DNA of 34,607 nt from Fervidicola ferrireducens (GCF_001562425.1 NZ_LOED01000025.1:1-34607), one strand, 5' to 3'; positions 1 through 8,100 are shown, counted from the stretch's first letter. Notes: a model not told the origin generated them from the letters alone. Numbers and translations are program-made.

Positions 1-82
1 TGGCCATCCCTTCATCTTTAGCTCCATTTAGAAAAAGGTGGTGCAAAATTTCAGAATCGATGGTAATATTATATTGAGCCAT
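1..82 (-). CDS. IS256-family transposase, N-terminal fragment cut by window edge
   Basis: The reverse strand opens with ATG at 82, seven bases after a strong GGAGGG site (90-95). It encodes about 27 residues beginning MAQYNITIDSEILHHLFLNG and runs off the window at base 1. This start resembles the conserved N-terminus of IS256 (Mutator-like, DDE) transposases of Firmicutes, which catalyse copy-out/paste-in movement of their element. The catalytic residues lie outside the window, so intactness cannot be judged. The gene points away from the SLH gene and its upstream DNA (83 to about 178) looks like the terminal non-coding part of the element. Family assignment is from remembered similarity of the first residues only. 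Confidence 0.7.
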   Translation of the reverse strand, partial: MAQYNITIDSEILHHLFLNGAKDEGMA

Positions 83-178
83 TTCTCATCCCTCCAGTTA
101 GGTTTTTGTGTTGGCAATTTAATTCTAACCAGAGGGATGGGGGTGGCTCAATCCCTTTTTACACAATTATATAGACTT
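1..178 (-). mobile_element. End of an IS256-family insertion sequence (partial)
   Basis: The transposase start at 82 and the sequence to roughly base 178 look like one end of an IS256-type element. The reverse strand around 178-155 reads AGTCTATATAATTGTGTAAA, which resembles terminal inverted repeats of this family as I recall them. The exact boundary cannot be fixed because the other end and the target duplication are outside the window. Confidence 0.5.
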
Positions 179-200
179 AACTTCGTTTTGTGGCTATAAT
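172..200 (+). promoter_or_regulatory. Candidate sigma-A promoter for the SLH gene, partly inside the IS end
   Basis: A perfect TATAAT (195-200) lies 17 bases after TAGACT (172-177), which matches the -35 consensus at four of six positions. The start of the SLH gene follows about 25 bases downstream. The -35 falls in what looks like the end of the IS256-type element, so the promoter may be a hybrid created by insertion. Confidence 0.5.
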
Positions 201-226
201 AAAAAGCAAAATAAGAGAAAGGAGGA

Positions 227-1516
227 ATGATGCTTGCAGTATGGTTGCAGGCATCGCAAGATGTGGATAAAAAATTCATGAGGATTAAAAGAATAGTCAT
301 ACCGATATTAACTTTCTTAATGATTGTGATGTCGTCACCTTTTGCCAGTGCCGAAATTGCTAATCCAACTAACATTCTTAAGGCTGTCCCGGCAAATGTC
401 ATGGTCTTGGAGGTTGCTGACACTAATGCAACAGGCCTAGACGCTACAGCTGAACAGATTTACAAAGCAATGAAGCAATCCAGTTCCATGTCTTTTGCCA
501 ATGAGATGATTGGGGTAGCACAGGTGCAATATGTAAGTAACTTTTCAGACGTCAAGCCAACCGACTGGTTCTACAACGACGTATTAAAAGCCCGTCAACT
601 CGGCCTGGTTGCTGGTGTAGTGAACAGCTTATTTGCACCAAATAAAACCATCACTTTTGCTGAATACATCACAATCTTAGTCAGGGTGTTAGGTTTAGAA
701 GCCAAAGCTCCTCAGCAAGGAGCCCATTGGGCGTCAGGCAACATTGACGCCGCAATAAAAGCGGGAATAATCAAGGCGGGAGAAATTAAAAACATTGACG
801 CAGGCATTCCACGAGAATTTATGGCCGTTTACACTTGCAAGGCTTTAGGAATTCCTCTAGCAGACGGTTCTCAAATTATTTTCGCCGATACGAAGAATGT
901 AAGCCCCGAGATAAGAGGATATATCAATGCAGCGTTTAATGAGTATCTCACTGAAGGAGTAGGTAGAGACGCTCAAGGAAATCGTCTTTTTGGCTACGGC
1001 CAGACTGTTACAAGAGCCCAATTAGCTACAATGGCTTTAAGAATCAAAGCATACAAAGAGAACAAAGAGGCATACAAGAACGAAAGGGCATTAGCACGTC
1101 AAGCCGATGACATAGCATGGCAGATTGGGCATCGGAATAACGATAGTGGTAGCGGCTCAAGTGGAGGCACACAACAACAGCAGCAATATGTCGTATGGAA
1201 TGGGTATAAGTTCCCAGCAGATTCGAAGTTTTATGATATGAATAAGGACGGGCATCCATTAAGTTATGTCGATTTCACAGCATTGATGTGGTATAACGAT
1301 AAAGAAGATTATGATACGCTATATGGTATATTGACAAGTAAGCTTGATGCATCAACCGTGAAAAAGGTTTTAGATTATGCAATGTCAAAGAAGGATGTTA
1401 ATCAGAAATTACCAGACAAGAAATTTACTACGCCTGATGGTAAGTACGACATATGGGTTTACAGTGAGGCATGTGATTCAACAGTGTCAATAGAAGTAGA
1501 CCGAACTGGCAAGTAG
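227..1516 (+). CDS. S-layer homology (SLH) domain surface protein
   Basis: This 429-residue exported protein probably binds secondary cell-wall polymer through SLH domains. A signal peptide (about residues 18-42, hydrophobic ILTFLMIVM core, ASA|E cleavage) is followed by a short spacer and three SLH-like units: about 104-158, 166-210 and 217-275. The second is divergent. Next come a charged helix (275-300), a Gly/Ser/Gln-rich linker (about 307-320) and a C-terminal domain of about 110 residues that I do not recognise. GGAGG (221-225) is too close to ATG 227, so ATG 230 or the signal-peptide Met at 278 are alternatives. It stands next to a frameshifted secreted-protein gene in a transposon-rich zone, suggesting acquisition by transfer. 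The SLH call is firm; the biological role is unknown. Confidence 0.8.
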   Translation: MMLAVWLQASQDVDKKFMRIKRIVIPILTFLMIVMSSPFASAEIANPTNILKAVPANVMVLEVADTNATGLDATAEQIYKAMKQSSSMSFANEMIGVAQVQYVSNFSDVKPTDWFYNDVLKARQLGLVAGVVNSLFAPNKTITFAEYITILVRVLGLEAKAPQQGAHWASGNIDAAIKAGIIKAGEIKNIDAGIPREFMAVYTCKALGIPLADGSQIIFADTKNVSPEIRGYINAAFNEYLTEGVGRDAQGNRLFGYGQTVTRAQLATMALRIKAYKENKEAYKNERALARQADDIAWQIGHRNNDSGSGSSGGTQQQQQYVVWNGYKFPADSKFYDMNKDGHPLSYVDFTALMWYNDKEDYDTLYGILTSKLDASTVKKVLDYAMSKKDVNQKLPDKKFTTPDGKYDIWVYSEACDSTVSIEVDRTGK

Positions 1517-1533
1517 GGAGGCGATGGGGAAAC

Positions 1534-2387
1534 ATGACCAGGTCTAAGATGAAGAGGGCATTGAGTATAGCGATAATGCTAAGTTTAACAAATTGACGTC
1601 TCGAGATTTGAACTTCCCATTAGCAATAAAAGGTGGGAAATTACAAGCTAGAGTTTACAAAGTAGCCGGTTACAATAAAGGTAAGTGGGTTGATTACGGT
1701 TACATCTTCGCATACGGAGAACCCTATGGGGATTCAGTTCAAGTTGACTATGGCAAAGGGCCTGTCACCGTAAGAAGGTATTTAGGCAGGGCTGGATATA
1801 CCAGTACAGACAATGGCGGCGATTACACAAACATAGCATTTCCTTATGACGCCAAGGTTACATGGACTTTCCCAAAGTTATATAAGAAAGGTACAATGCT
1901 GGAAACGCCTTGGGCAACCAAGGAGTACAGGGATAAGATAAGAAATCAGTTAGGTCAAACGCTAAATAAATCTGCAGATACAGCATTTTATGGTCCTGGG
2001 CATGAAGAAGCCAAGCAAAAACTCATCGAACAAATCAAATCGGCATCGAACTTGTTCATCCAGACTTAGTAGGCGACAAAGATGAATTCAATAAAATCCC
2101 TTGGGAAAAATACGTTCACATCTACCAGCCTCCAACTTACAGCTCCTGGGGCATGGGCTGTATCTGGCACATAGACAGTGGGGGGAACCTTTGGTATAAG
2201 TCAATACCAATTGCACCATACAAGCTAGTCGAGGAAAAATACGGTATAATCACTTTAGGTTTTACAGATGACAACACAGTAGGTACAATAGACATAGTAG
2301 ATAGCGAGAACAAAGTATTCCCTGACATAGACTTCACATACGCTAATGAAGTTTTGAAATATTTAATGCTCCACTCTTGGGTGAGAG
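1534..2387 (+). pseudogene. Frameshifted secreted protein of unknown function
   Basis: Three reading frames, each shifted by -1 from the last, appear to be pieces of one gene. ATG 1534 opens a signal-peptide-like segment (MTRSKMKRALSIAIMLSL) that stops at 1594. The next frame is open from about 1548, past TTG 1593, to the stop at 2069. A third frame takes over at about 2040-2045 and remains coding-like through conserved-looking text (VHIYQPPTYSSWGMGCIW) to a stop at 2428. The last part of that frame may already belong to another gene remnant. The product would have been an exported protein of about 280 residues, rich in Gly, Tyr and Trp. I do not recognise the family. It follows the SLH gene by 17 bases and may have been co-expressed with it. 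Confidence 0.6.
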
Positions 2388-2556
2388 AAGCATTAGAAGA
2401 AAAAAAGGAGAACTTTGGGATATTTTAAATTTGGTTATTTCGTACGAAAAAGGCGATTGGAAAATGGTGGAACATTTTTGTGAAATTATGGGATTCAATC
2501 GCGGTAATCTCTTAAAAATTTATTTAGATGTTTTAAAATGGCTCAATTTATTATAA
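2375..2556 (+). pseudogene. Remnant of an EAL/HDOD-type signalling protein C-terminus
   Basis: From about 2375 the forward strand encodes a helix-rich tail that continues, after a one-base slip in an A7 run (2400-2406), as GELWDILNLVISYEKGDW and onward to TAA at 2554. The pattern LNL-x-x-SYEKGDW, then a helix and IYLDVLKWLN, resembles the end of proteins combining an EAL domain with a modified HD-GYP (HDOD) domain, as I remember them. No EAL or HDOD core is present, so this is only a tail. How it came to be fused to the preceding secreted-protein remnant is unclear. An alternative is that it is the genuine C-terminus of that protein. Confidence 0.45.
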
Positions 2557-2645
2557 ACCTTAAAATAAATGGAAGGATAAACGATGTGATGACACCGGCA
2601 AGACCTATTGCTAATCCGCTCATTGCCCCCTCTATTTCTCTATTA
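2543..2645 (-). pseudogene. Remnant of LrgB-family membrane protein, C-terminus
   Basis: The reverse strand encodes EIEGAMSGLAIGLAGVITSF followed by a second hydrophobic stretch and a stop at 2543. This matches the highly conserved end of LrgB/CidB-type antiholin-like membrane proteins (glutamate, GAMSGLA, then two hydrophobic segments). Only about 32 residues remain. Upstream, the reading frame runs into the ISLre2 transposase fragment, so the body of the gene was replaced or deleted. Its end overlaps the end of the EAL/HDOD remnant by 14 bases in convergent orientation. Confidence 0.55.
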
Positions 2646-3021
2646 AGTTCTTGCTGAGATGATACGGATCTAGCCTGTATCTGGCTCCGGGAAAATATTC
2701 TAACCCTTGTTTTACCCCTTTCTCCCCATCTCCTCCTATGTTTATCTCTTCTACGCGATTTATGGCCCATATATCTCCCGTTTTCGCATACGTTTGTTTT
2801 TCCTTAAAGCCTATTACTTCCCACGTCTCTCGATCCCTGTTGTTCATTAAATTTAGGTCTAGTTGTTCTAATGTCCATATCAGCATTTGACTGCTCACTT
2901 TTTGAGATAGCTTACTTATCCCTTTTTCAAGTTCATAAAAGTCCTTGCTTTCCGCTAAAATTTTTGTTAAACCATTGTGTAGAAGAAGGATTGCGCCTAC
3001 CAGGTGTCGAATATTTAGCAT
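2632..3021 (-). pseudogene. ISLre2-family transposase, internally deleted and truncated
   Basis: Intact ISLre2 (UPF0236) transposases are about 450 residues or more; this ORF has 129. The first 75 or so residues are typical: a helical N-terminus, then AESKDFYELEKGISKLSQKV and WEVIGFKEK. The sequence then jumps to a mid-protein motif (INIGGDG, KQGLEYFPGARYRLDPYHL) normally found far downstream, which indicates an in-frame internal deletion. It ends prematurely at 2632, where LrgB-like sequence begins, so the C-terminal catalytic part is missing too. The product cannot be an active transposase. The start at 3021 is preceded by GAGG inside an inverted repeat. Confidence 0.75.
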
Positions 3022-3081
3022 AAGACCTCACACTCCTTTTTGTGTTTTGGTTTGTTTTTTGGGTGGTGAGGTCTTTTTTTC
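3022..3081 (-). repeat. Inverted repeat in the leader of the ISLre2 remnant
   Basis: AAGACCTCAC (3022-3031) and GTGAGGTCTT (3066-3075) are perfect 10-base complements separated by 34 bases. On the forward strand the second arm is followed by T residues, so the structure could act as a terminator for transcripts leaving the element. On the reverse strand the proximal arm contains the GAGG preceding the transposase ATG, so a read-through transcript would fold over the ribosome binding site. Confidence 0.6.
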
Positions 3082-3197
3082 TACGTTTGTATGCCCTTTT
3101 CCCTTATTTCTACCTACTTAAATTTTACACTGTCAGGGGGCTAAATAGCCGGCATAAAAAAGGGGGAGTTGGTTAAATTAGAATAAGGGGTACCTTG

Positions 3198-3500
3198 ATG
3201 TTGATGGACAGGGAAAACCTCATCCGCGAGTTGTGCTTAAAAATCGACGAGCTTTCGGTCAAGATAGAGAAGCTAAACCTCTCGGAATACTTGGAACTGT
3301 TCAGGAACCCCAGGAGGCTGCTTTATCTTAATTTTTTGGCAGGGGTCGCAAGAGGTTTTGGAATGGCGGTGGGGTTCACTTTGCTGGGGGCTTTGGCACT
3401 GTACATCCTCCAACGCGTCGTCATACTAAACCTCCCCCTCATAGGCGATTTCATAGCTGAATTAGTCAGGATAGTGCAGGATGAACTTTCCGTAAAATAA
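3198..3500 (+). CDS. DUF5665-like small membrane protein
   Basis: About 100 residues. The N-terminal third is a charged, helical segment; it is followed by NFLAGVARGFGMAVGFTLLG, a glycine-rich transmembrane helix at about residues 47-70, then an amphipathic tail. The F-x-AG-x-ARG-x-G-x-A-x-GFT signature is what I recall for the DUF5665 family of Firmicutes, whose function is unknown. ATG 3198 is favoured over TTG 3195 because AAGGGG (3185-3190) lies seven bases upstream. It is the first gene after the decayed zone and its stop overlaps the longest reading of the next gene, so the two are probably cotranscribed. A role at the membrane is inference. Confidence 0.65.
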   Translation: MLMDRENLIRELCLKIDELSVKIEKLNLSEYLELFRNPRRLLYLNFLAGVARGFGMAVGFTLLGALALYILQRVVILNLPLIGDFIAELVRIVQDELSVK

Positions 3501-3520
3501 TGGTGATGAGGAGGATAATC

Positions 3521-4147
3521 TTGGAAAACAAGGAGTACTACCGTCGGAAGCTGGAGGACTTGAAACGGGAATTGGAGAGCCAAATGTCTACAATAACCAG
3601 GAGGGGTTCGGAGCCGTTGAAGGAATCGGTTGGGGAGCTCTCGGCGTACGATAACCACACGGCGGACCTGGCGGCTGAAACTTTCGAAAGGGAAAAGGAC
3701 CTGGGCCTGCGGGATAATACGAAAAGGATGCTGGTGAAAGTGGAAAGGGCCCTTGGTAAAATTGAGGACGGAAGTTATGGGTTTTGTGAGAAATGCGGCA
3801 GCCCGATAGAAAAAGAGCGTTTAAAATTAGTCCCGTACACCACCCTATGTGCAAAGTGCAGCAAAGAAGAAGAAAAAATTTTCGCGAAGGGGGCAAGACC
3901 GGTAGAAGAAGAGGTATTGAAGTATCCCTTCGGGAAAAGTTTTCGCGACGATTCGGAAAATGTTGGATACGATGGGGAGGATGCGTGGCAGGATGTGGCA
4001 AGGTACGGCACGGCCAACACTCCACAGGATGAACCGGGTTCGATTGATTACGACGAGGCTTATACCGATGGAAGCGAGGAAAGAGGGATAACTGATAAAT
4101 TGGATAAAGTAATTTATGAAGACGAACCGGGCAAAATGGGAAGATAA
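3521..4147 (+). CDS. yteA: TraR/DksA-type zinc-finger protein, YteA-like
   Basis: The protein has 208 residues from TTG 3521, chosen because GAGGAGG (3508-3514) sits six bases upstream; the frame is open back to ATG 3500. An N-terminal coiled coil (residues 1-80) precedes a four-cysteine zinc finger, CEKCG...CAKC (C89, C92, C110, C113), the arrangement of the TraR/DksA C4 family. A long acidic tail lacks clear domains. The length and tail match the Bacillus YteA subgroup, annotated as sporulation-associated, rather than the shorter DksA. DksA-family proteins insert into the RNA polymerase secondary channel; whether YteA does is not established to my knowledge. A terminator directly follows. 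Confidence 0.8.
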   Translation: MENKEYYRRKLEDLKRELESQMSTITRRGSEPLKESVGELSAYDNHTADLAAETFEREKDLGLRDNTKRMLVKVERALGKIEDGSYGFCEKCGSPIEKERLKLVPYTTLCAKCSKEEEKIFAKGARPVEEEVLKYPFGKSFRDDSENVGYDGEDAWQDVARYGTANTPQDEPGSIDYDEAYTDGSEERGITDKLDKVIYEDEPGKMGR

Positions 4148-4174
4148 ATACCCTTAACGGGTATTTATTTTTTA
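4146..4174 (+). terminator. Rho-independent terminator after yteA-like gene
   Basis: The stem AAATACCC / GGGTATTT (4146-4153 with 4159-4166) has a five-base loop and is followed by A and six T residues. It starts within the stop codon of the zinc-finger gene. Confidence 0.85.
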
Positions 4175-4207
4175 TCCCGCACGATTTGCCGGGTAGTAAA
4201 GATTTCA

Positions 4208-4236
4208 TTGATGTTAGGAGGGCAGTGGTATATAAT
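4208..4236 (+). promoter_or_regulatory. Sigma-A promoter of the lspA-rluD-pyrR operon
   Basis: TTGATG (4208-4213), a 17-base spacer and a perfect TATAAT (4231-4236) lie 38 bases before the lspA start, in the gap after the upstream terminator. Confidence 0.8.
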
Positions 4237-4273
4237 TTTTATGTAGCAATAAAAGTTTGGAGGTTTTGGTGAT

Positions 4274-4726
4274 TTGGCTGTATGGATTTTTGCAGCACTT
4301 ATTTTTGCGGTGGACCAGTTGACAAAAGCCCTGGTTAAAACGCACATGGCTCCCAACCAGTCAATTCCGGTTATAGATAATATTTTGCATCTGACGTACG
4401 TGCAGAATACGGGGGCAGCTTTTAGCCTTCTAAAAGGCAGGGTATTTTTTTTCGTTGTGGTATCTTTTGCGGTTATTGCAGTTATTGTTTATTATCTGAT
4501 AAGATTGCCTAAAGAAAAGAAACTTTTCAAATTCACACTTGCCCTTGTTCTGGGCGGAGCTTTTGGAAACCTGGTAGACCGTTTGCGCTTTGGCTACGTG
4601 GTGGATTTTATAGATTTCAGAATCTGGCCCGTTTTTAATGTGGCTGATTCTGCAGTGGTGATAGGTGTGCTTCTGCTTTTGTACTTAGTAATGTTCGACA
4701 GTGAGATTCTGAAAAGTTTGGATTGA
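4274..4726 (+). CDS. lspA: Lipoprotein signal peptidase (signal peptidase II)
   Basis: LspA is a membrane aspartyl protease that removes signal peptides from diacylglyceryl-modified prolipoproteins. This 150-residue protein has four hydrophobic helices and the family motifs in order: DQLTK near the N-terminus, QNTGAAFS, GNLVDR with catalytic D102, and FNVADS with catalytic D125. Length is normal. Translation starts at TTG 4274, ten bases after GGAGG (4259-4263); no better start is in frame. It heads an operon with rluD and pyrR, the same order as lsp-ylyB-pyrR in Bacillus. Confidence 0.95.
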   Translation: MAVWIFAALIFAVDQLTKALVKTHMAPNQSIPVIDNILHLTYVQNTGAAFSLLKGRVFFFVVVSFAVIAVIVYYLIRLPKEKKLFKFTLALVLGGAFGNLVDRLRFGYVVDFIDFRIWPVFNVADSAVVIGVLLLLYLVMFDSEILKSLD

Positions 4727-4743
4727 GACGGGAGGGGCAATTT

Positions 4744-5667
4744 TTGGAGAGGACCTTCAAAATCAACGTGACGGAAGAAGATGTAAAAAAGCGCATAGAT
4801 GTTTTTTTGGCGGGATTAATGAACGATTTTTCGAGGAGTTACATACAAAAAGGAATCGAAGAAGGGTGGGTAAAGGTAAACGGAAAATTTGTAAAACCCA
4901 ATTATAAGTTGAAAAAAGGCGATGTAATTGAAGCAGAGATACCCGCTCCCAAACCTCTTTCGCTCGAACCTGAAAATATTCCTCTCGACATTATCTACGA
5001 GGACCAGGACATAATCGTTGTCAACAAGCCCCGCGGCATGGTGGTATATCCGGCGCCCGGAAATTACAGCGGAACTCTTGTAAATGCTCTTTTGTACCAT
5101 ACGAAAGATTTGTCCGGAATAAATGGCGTTCTGCGCCCCGGGATAGTTCACCGGTTGGACAAAGATACTTCCGGCGTTATCGTTGTGGCAAAAAACGACC
5201 AGGCCCACCGAGAGCTAGTAAATCAATTTAAAAGCAAAAAGGTAAAAAAGACGTATCTCGCGATCGTTTGGGGAAATATCCTTGAGGATAAGGCCACGAT
5301 TGAAGCCCCAATAGGCAGGCATCCGGTAAAGCGGGTAGAGATGGCCGTGGATGCGAAACATGGCAAAGAGGCCATAACCCATTTTAAAGTATTAGAAAGA
5401 TTCGGAGATTTTACTTTCGTTGAAGTCAGCATAGAGACGGGAAGGACTCACCAAATTAGGGTTCATATGAGCTATATAGGCCATCCGATTGTAGGAGACC
5501 CTGTTTATTCAAGGAAGAAAAATCCTTTTAAAATTAAGGGGCAGGCCCTTCACGCCTTTCGGTTGGGGCTTTATCACCCGAGGAAAGGTGAGTTCATGAC
5601 CTTTGAGGCCCCGGTTCCCGATGATTTTAATGAAATCTTAAATACTTTGAAAAGGAAGGTGATGTGA
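4744..5667 (+). CDS. rluD: RluD-family 23S rRNA pseudouridine synthase
   Basis: The enzyme converts uridine to pseudouridine in 23S rRNA (positions 1911/1915/1917 for RluD in E. coli; the exact target here is unproven). An N-terminal S4 RNA-binding domain (about residues 10-75) precedes the catalytic domain, with HRLDKDTSG carrying the catalytic Asp and GRTHQIRVH near the C-terminus. The TTG at 4744 is preferred because GGAGGGG (4731-4737) is six bases upstream; the frame extends back to a TTG overlapping the lspA stop. Length (307) is typical. It equals Bacillus YlyB by position. Confidence 0.93.
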   Translation: MERTFKINVTEEDVKKRIDVFLAGLMNDFSRSYIQKGIEEGWVKVNGKFVKPNYKLKKGDVIEAEIPAPKPLSLEPENIPLDIIYEDQDIIVVNKPRGMVVYPAPGNYSGTLVNALLYHTKDLSGINGVLRPGIVHRLDKDTSGVIVVAKNDQAHRELVNQFKSKKVKKTYLAIVWGNILEDKATIEAPIGRHPVKRVEMAVDAKHGKEAITHFKVLERFGDFTFVEVSIETGRTHQIRVHMSYIGHPIVGDPVYSRKKNPFKIKGQALHAFRLGLYHPRKGEFMTFEAPVPDDFNEILNTLKRKVM

Positions 5668-6204
<537 letters not shown>

Positions 6205-6205
6205 T

Positions 6206-7975
6206 CTAAATTTTTTTCAACCTCTCAACAATCCCCGCGTCCGGTGTGACGTAAATGGTCTTGTGATGGTCGTAAATTACAAAACCCGGTTTGGCTCCCG
6301 GAGGTTTCCTCACGTACCTTCTCAAAGTGTAGTCGACGGCGACGTTGCTGCCATTTCGGGCTTTGCTGTGATATGCGGCGAGCAAGCACCCTTCCAAAAG
6401 AGTTTCGTCATCGACCGGCCTTCCGCCCGTCTGTATGATTACGTGGGAACCGGGCAGGTCTTTTACGTGAATCCAAATATCTTCGGGTTTTGCCTTTCGG
6501 GTAATCATGTCATTTTGTATGTTGTTCTTTCCGACTAGGATAGTAAAGCCCGTGGAAGACGTGTATTTGATAGGTGAAGAAGGGTGAGCTTCGCCCTTCG
6601 ATTTTTTTCCTGATTCTTTTATGTAACCGTATTTTGAAAGTTCCTTTTGGATTTCTTCAATATCTTCCAGGTTCTCCGCCTGCTCTATGTTGTAAAGTTC
6701 GCTTTCTAAGTATTTGATTTCGCTCAAAGTCTTTTCCATTTGGGTTTCAACCTTTTCCTTGGTAGCGCGGAGTTTTTTGTACTTTTCAAAGTAATATTGG
6801 GCGTTTTGGGACGGCGAAAGTTTTTCGTCCAGCGGTATCGAAACGGTTTTGCCTTCGTCGTAAAAATTTGGGAGGTTGATTTCCTTCATCCCCGGCGAAA
6901 CTTTATAAAGATAGGCTGAAAGAAGCTCACCGAACAATTTAAATTTTTCTATGTCGCTTGCTTCATCAAGTTTTTCCTGTTGAAAGGAGAGAATCTGGCG
7001 AAGTTTTTTTATATGTTTTTCTAATTGGTCGCGCAAATTTTTCTTTATGTTTGTGAGCTTTTCGTACTTTTCCTTAAGAGAATAGAATAGGTCAACCGCT
7101 TCGTTTGCGCTTTTCAGGGAGATGACTTTGAATTTATCAAGGTGCGATAGGGGAAAAATCCAAAATTCCACGGGTTCATCGGTGTCCTCGTCAAAGTAAA
7201 TTTTTGGCGAATACCGCGAGTTTTGTATGTCGAAGGATAGTTCTACTAGAGCCTCGGCTATTTTTTGCTTTTCCTCCAAATTCAATTCGTTTGCGGGCTT
7301 TTTTTCGTCAACTCCGCTCTTGAATAAAATCTCTTTAGAGACGGTTTTGCTTATTCCCATAAATTTTTCCGTTATCCAGCGTTCGACCTTGATTGGTTCT
7401 GAAGCTTGCAAGATAATGTCGCGCAATTTTTTGCCCGTTTGAATTTCGCAATCGAGGATGTTTAACCTTTGGCCTAATGGTGGAAGGATGTATTTTTTTC
7501 CGGGCAGAATCTCCCTTACCCGGTTTATATCGGAAGGTATTCGCTTTATGGAGTCGATTATGATTTTGTTAGTATCGTCAACGAGTATTATATTGCTGTG
7601 CTTCCCCATTATCTCCACTATGAGAGTTCGATATATAGTTCTTCCAAATTCATCTTCGTTTTCAACTACTATTTCGACTAGCCTTTCCAGGTCCTTTTGC
7701 TTAATTTCGACGATTTTCCCGCCAGAAAGATTCTTCCTGAGCAGCATGCAAAACATTGGCGGTGAGCTGGGATTTTCTTTTTCGACTTCGGTTAAATGCA
7801 GCCGGCAATTCTGAGGATGGGCAGAGATAAGGAGTTTTTTTTCTTCCTTGTACCGCCTTATGCAAAGCAGGATTTCGCTTTTGTCCGGCTGGTATACTTT
7901 ATCGATTTTTCCTCCGATTAAACATTTTTTCAGTTCGCTTATAACTGCGTTTAATACAATTCCGTCGAATGGCAT
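6206..7975 (-). CDS. rqcH: RqcH, ribosome quality control NFACT protein
   Basis: RqcH binds stalled 50S subunits carrying peptidyl-tRNA and recruits tRNA-Ala to append C-terminal alanine tails that mark the nascent chain for degradation. The 589-residue protein shows the family layout: NFACT-N with the start MPFDGIVLNAVI, a helix-hairpin-helix part, a long coiled coil (about 290-450) and NFACT-R with DIWIHVKDLPGSHVI (about 498). At the site of the conserved Asp-Arg pair (D97/R98 in Bacillus, needed for tRNA binding) this protein has E97-R98. It has often been annotated as fibronectin-binding protein A; the intracellular role is now better supported. It has its own extended -10 promoter. Confidence 0.92.
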   Translation of the reverse strand: MPFDGIVLNAVISELKKCLIGGKIDKVYQPDKSEILLCIRRYKEEKKLLISAHPQNCRLHLTEVEKENPSSPPMFCMLLRKNLSGGKIVEIKQKDLERLVEIVVENEDEFGRTIYRTLIVEIMGKHSNIILVDDTNKIIIDSIKRIPSDINRVREILPGKKYILPPLGQRLNILDCEIQTGKKLRDIILQASEPIKVERWITEKFMGISKTVSKEILFKSGVDEKKPANELNLEEKQKIAEALVELSFDIQNSRYSPKIYFDEDTDEPVEFWIFPLSHLDKFKVISLKSANEAVDLFYSLKEKYEKLTNIKKNLRDQLEKHIKKLRQILSFQQEKLDEASDIEKFKLFGELLSAYLYKVSPGMKEINLPNFYDEGKTVSIPLDEKLSPSQNAQYYFEKYKKLRATKEKVETQMEKTLSEIKYLESELYNIEQAENLEDIEEIQKELSKYGYIKESGKKSKGEAHPSSPIKYTSSTGFTILVGKNNIQNDMITRKAKPEDIWIHVKDLPGSHVIIQTGGRPVDDETLLEGCLLAAYHSKARNGSNVAVDYTLRRYVRKPPGAKPGFVIYDHHKTIYVTPDAGIVERLKKI

Positions 7976-8005
7976 GGTCGTCCCCCTTTATGTTAGGCTG
8001 CTTTT

Positions 8006-8011
8006 AGTATA
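8006..8011 (-). promoter_or_regulatory. Extended -10 promoter for rqcH
   Basis: On the reverse strand TGGTATACT contains a TATACT hexamer (8006-8011) with an extended TGn motif and no good -35. It lies about 30 bases upstream of the rqcH start and is divergent from the dapF promoter. Confidence 0.5.
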
Positions 8012-8026
8012 CCATAAATGAATATA

Positions 8027-8055
8027 TTGTTTTAATAGGAATTAGGTGGTATAAT
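8027..8055 (+). promoter_or_regulatory. Sigma-A promoter for the dapF-led run of genes
   Basis: TTGTTT (8027-8032), a 17-base spacer and a perfect TATAAT (8050-8055) lie 45 bases before dapF. It is the only strong promoter I see before the long co-directional series that follows. Confidence 0.7.
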
Positions 8056-8100
8056 AATTAATAATGATTTTTCAAGTAAGATTGAGGGTGATAGCGTAAT

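Noticed and set aside
2546..2623. Small hydrophobic toxin-like peptide (26 codons, reverse strand)
   Set aside because: It has a fair ribosome site, but the sequence and its upstream EIEGA text fit the end of LrgB, so it is a gene remnant rather than a type I toxin.
3124..3160. Promoter for the DUF5665 gene (TTTACA)
   Set aside because: No -10 hexamer lies at an acceptable distance from TTTACA, so I could not support it.
3588..4208. Reverse ORF of 206 codons opposite the YteA-like gene
   Set aside because: Antisense to an obvious gene, Pro/Ser/His-rich translation, and it runs through the terminator.
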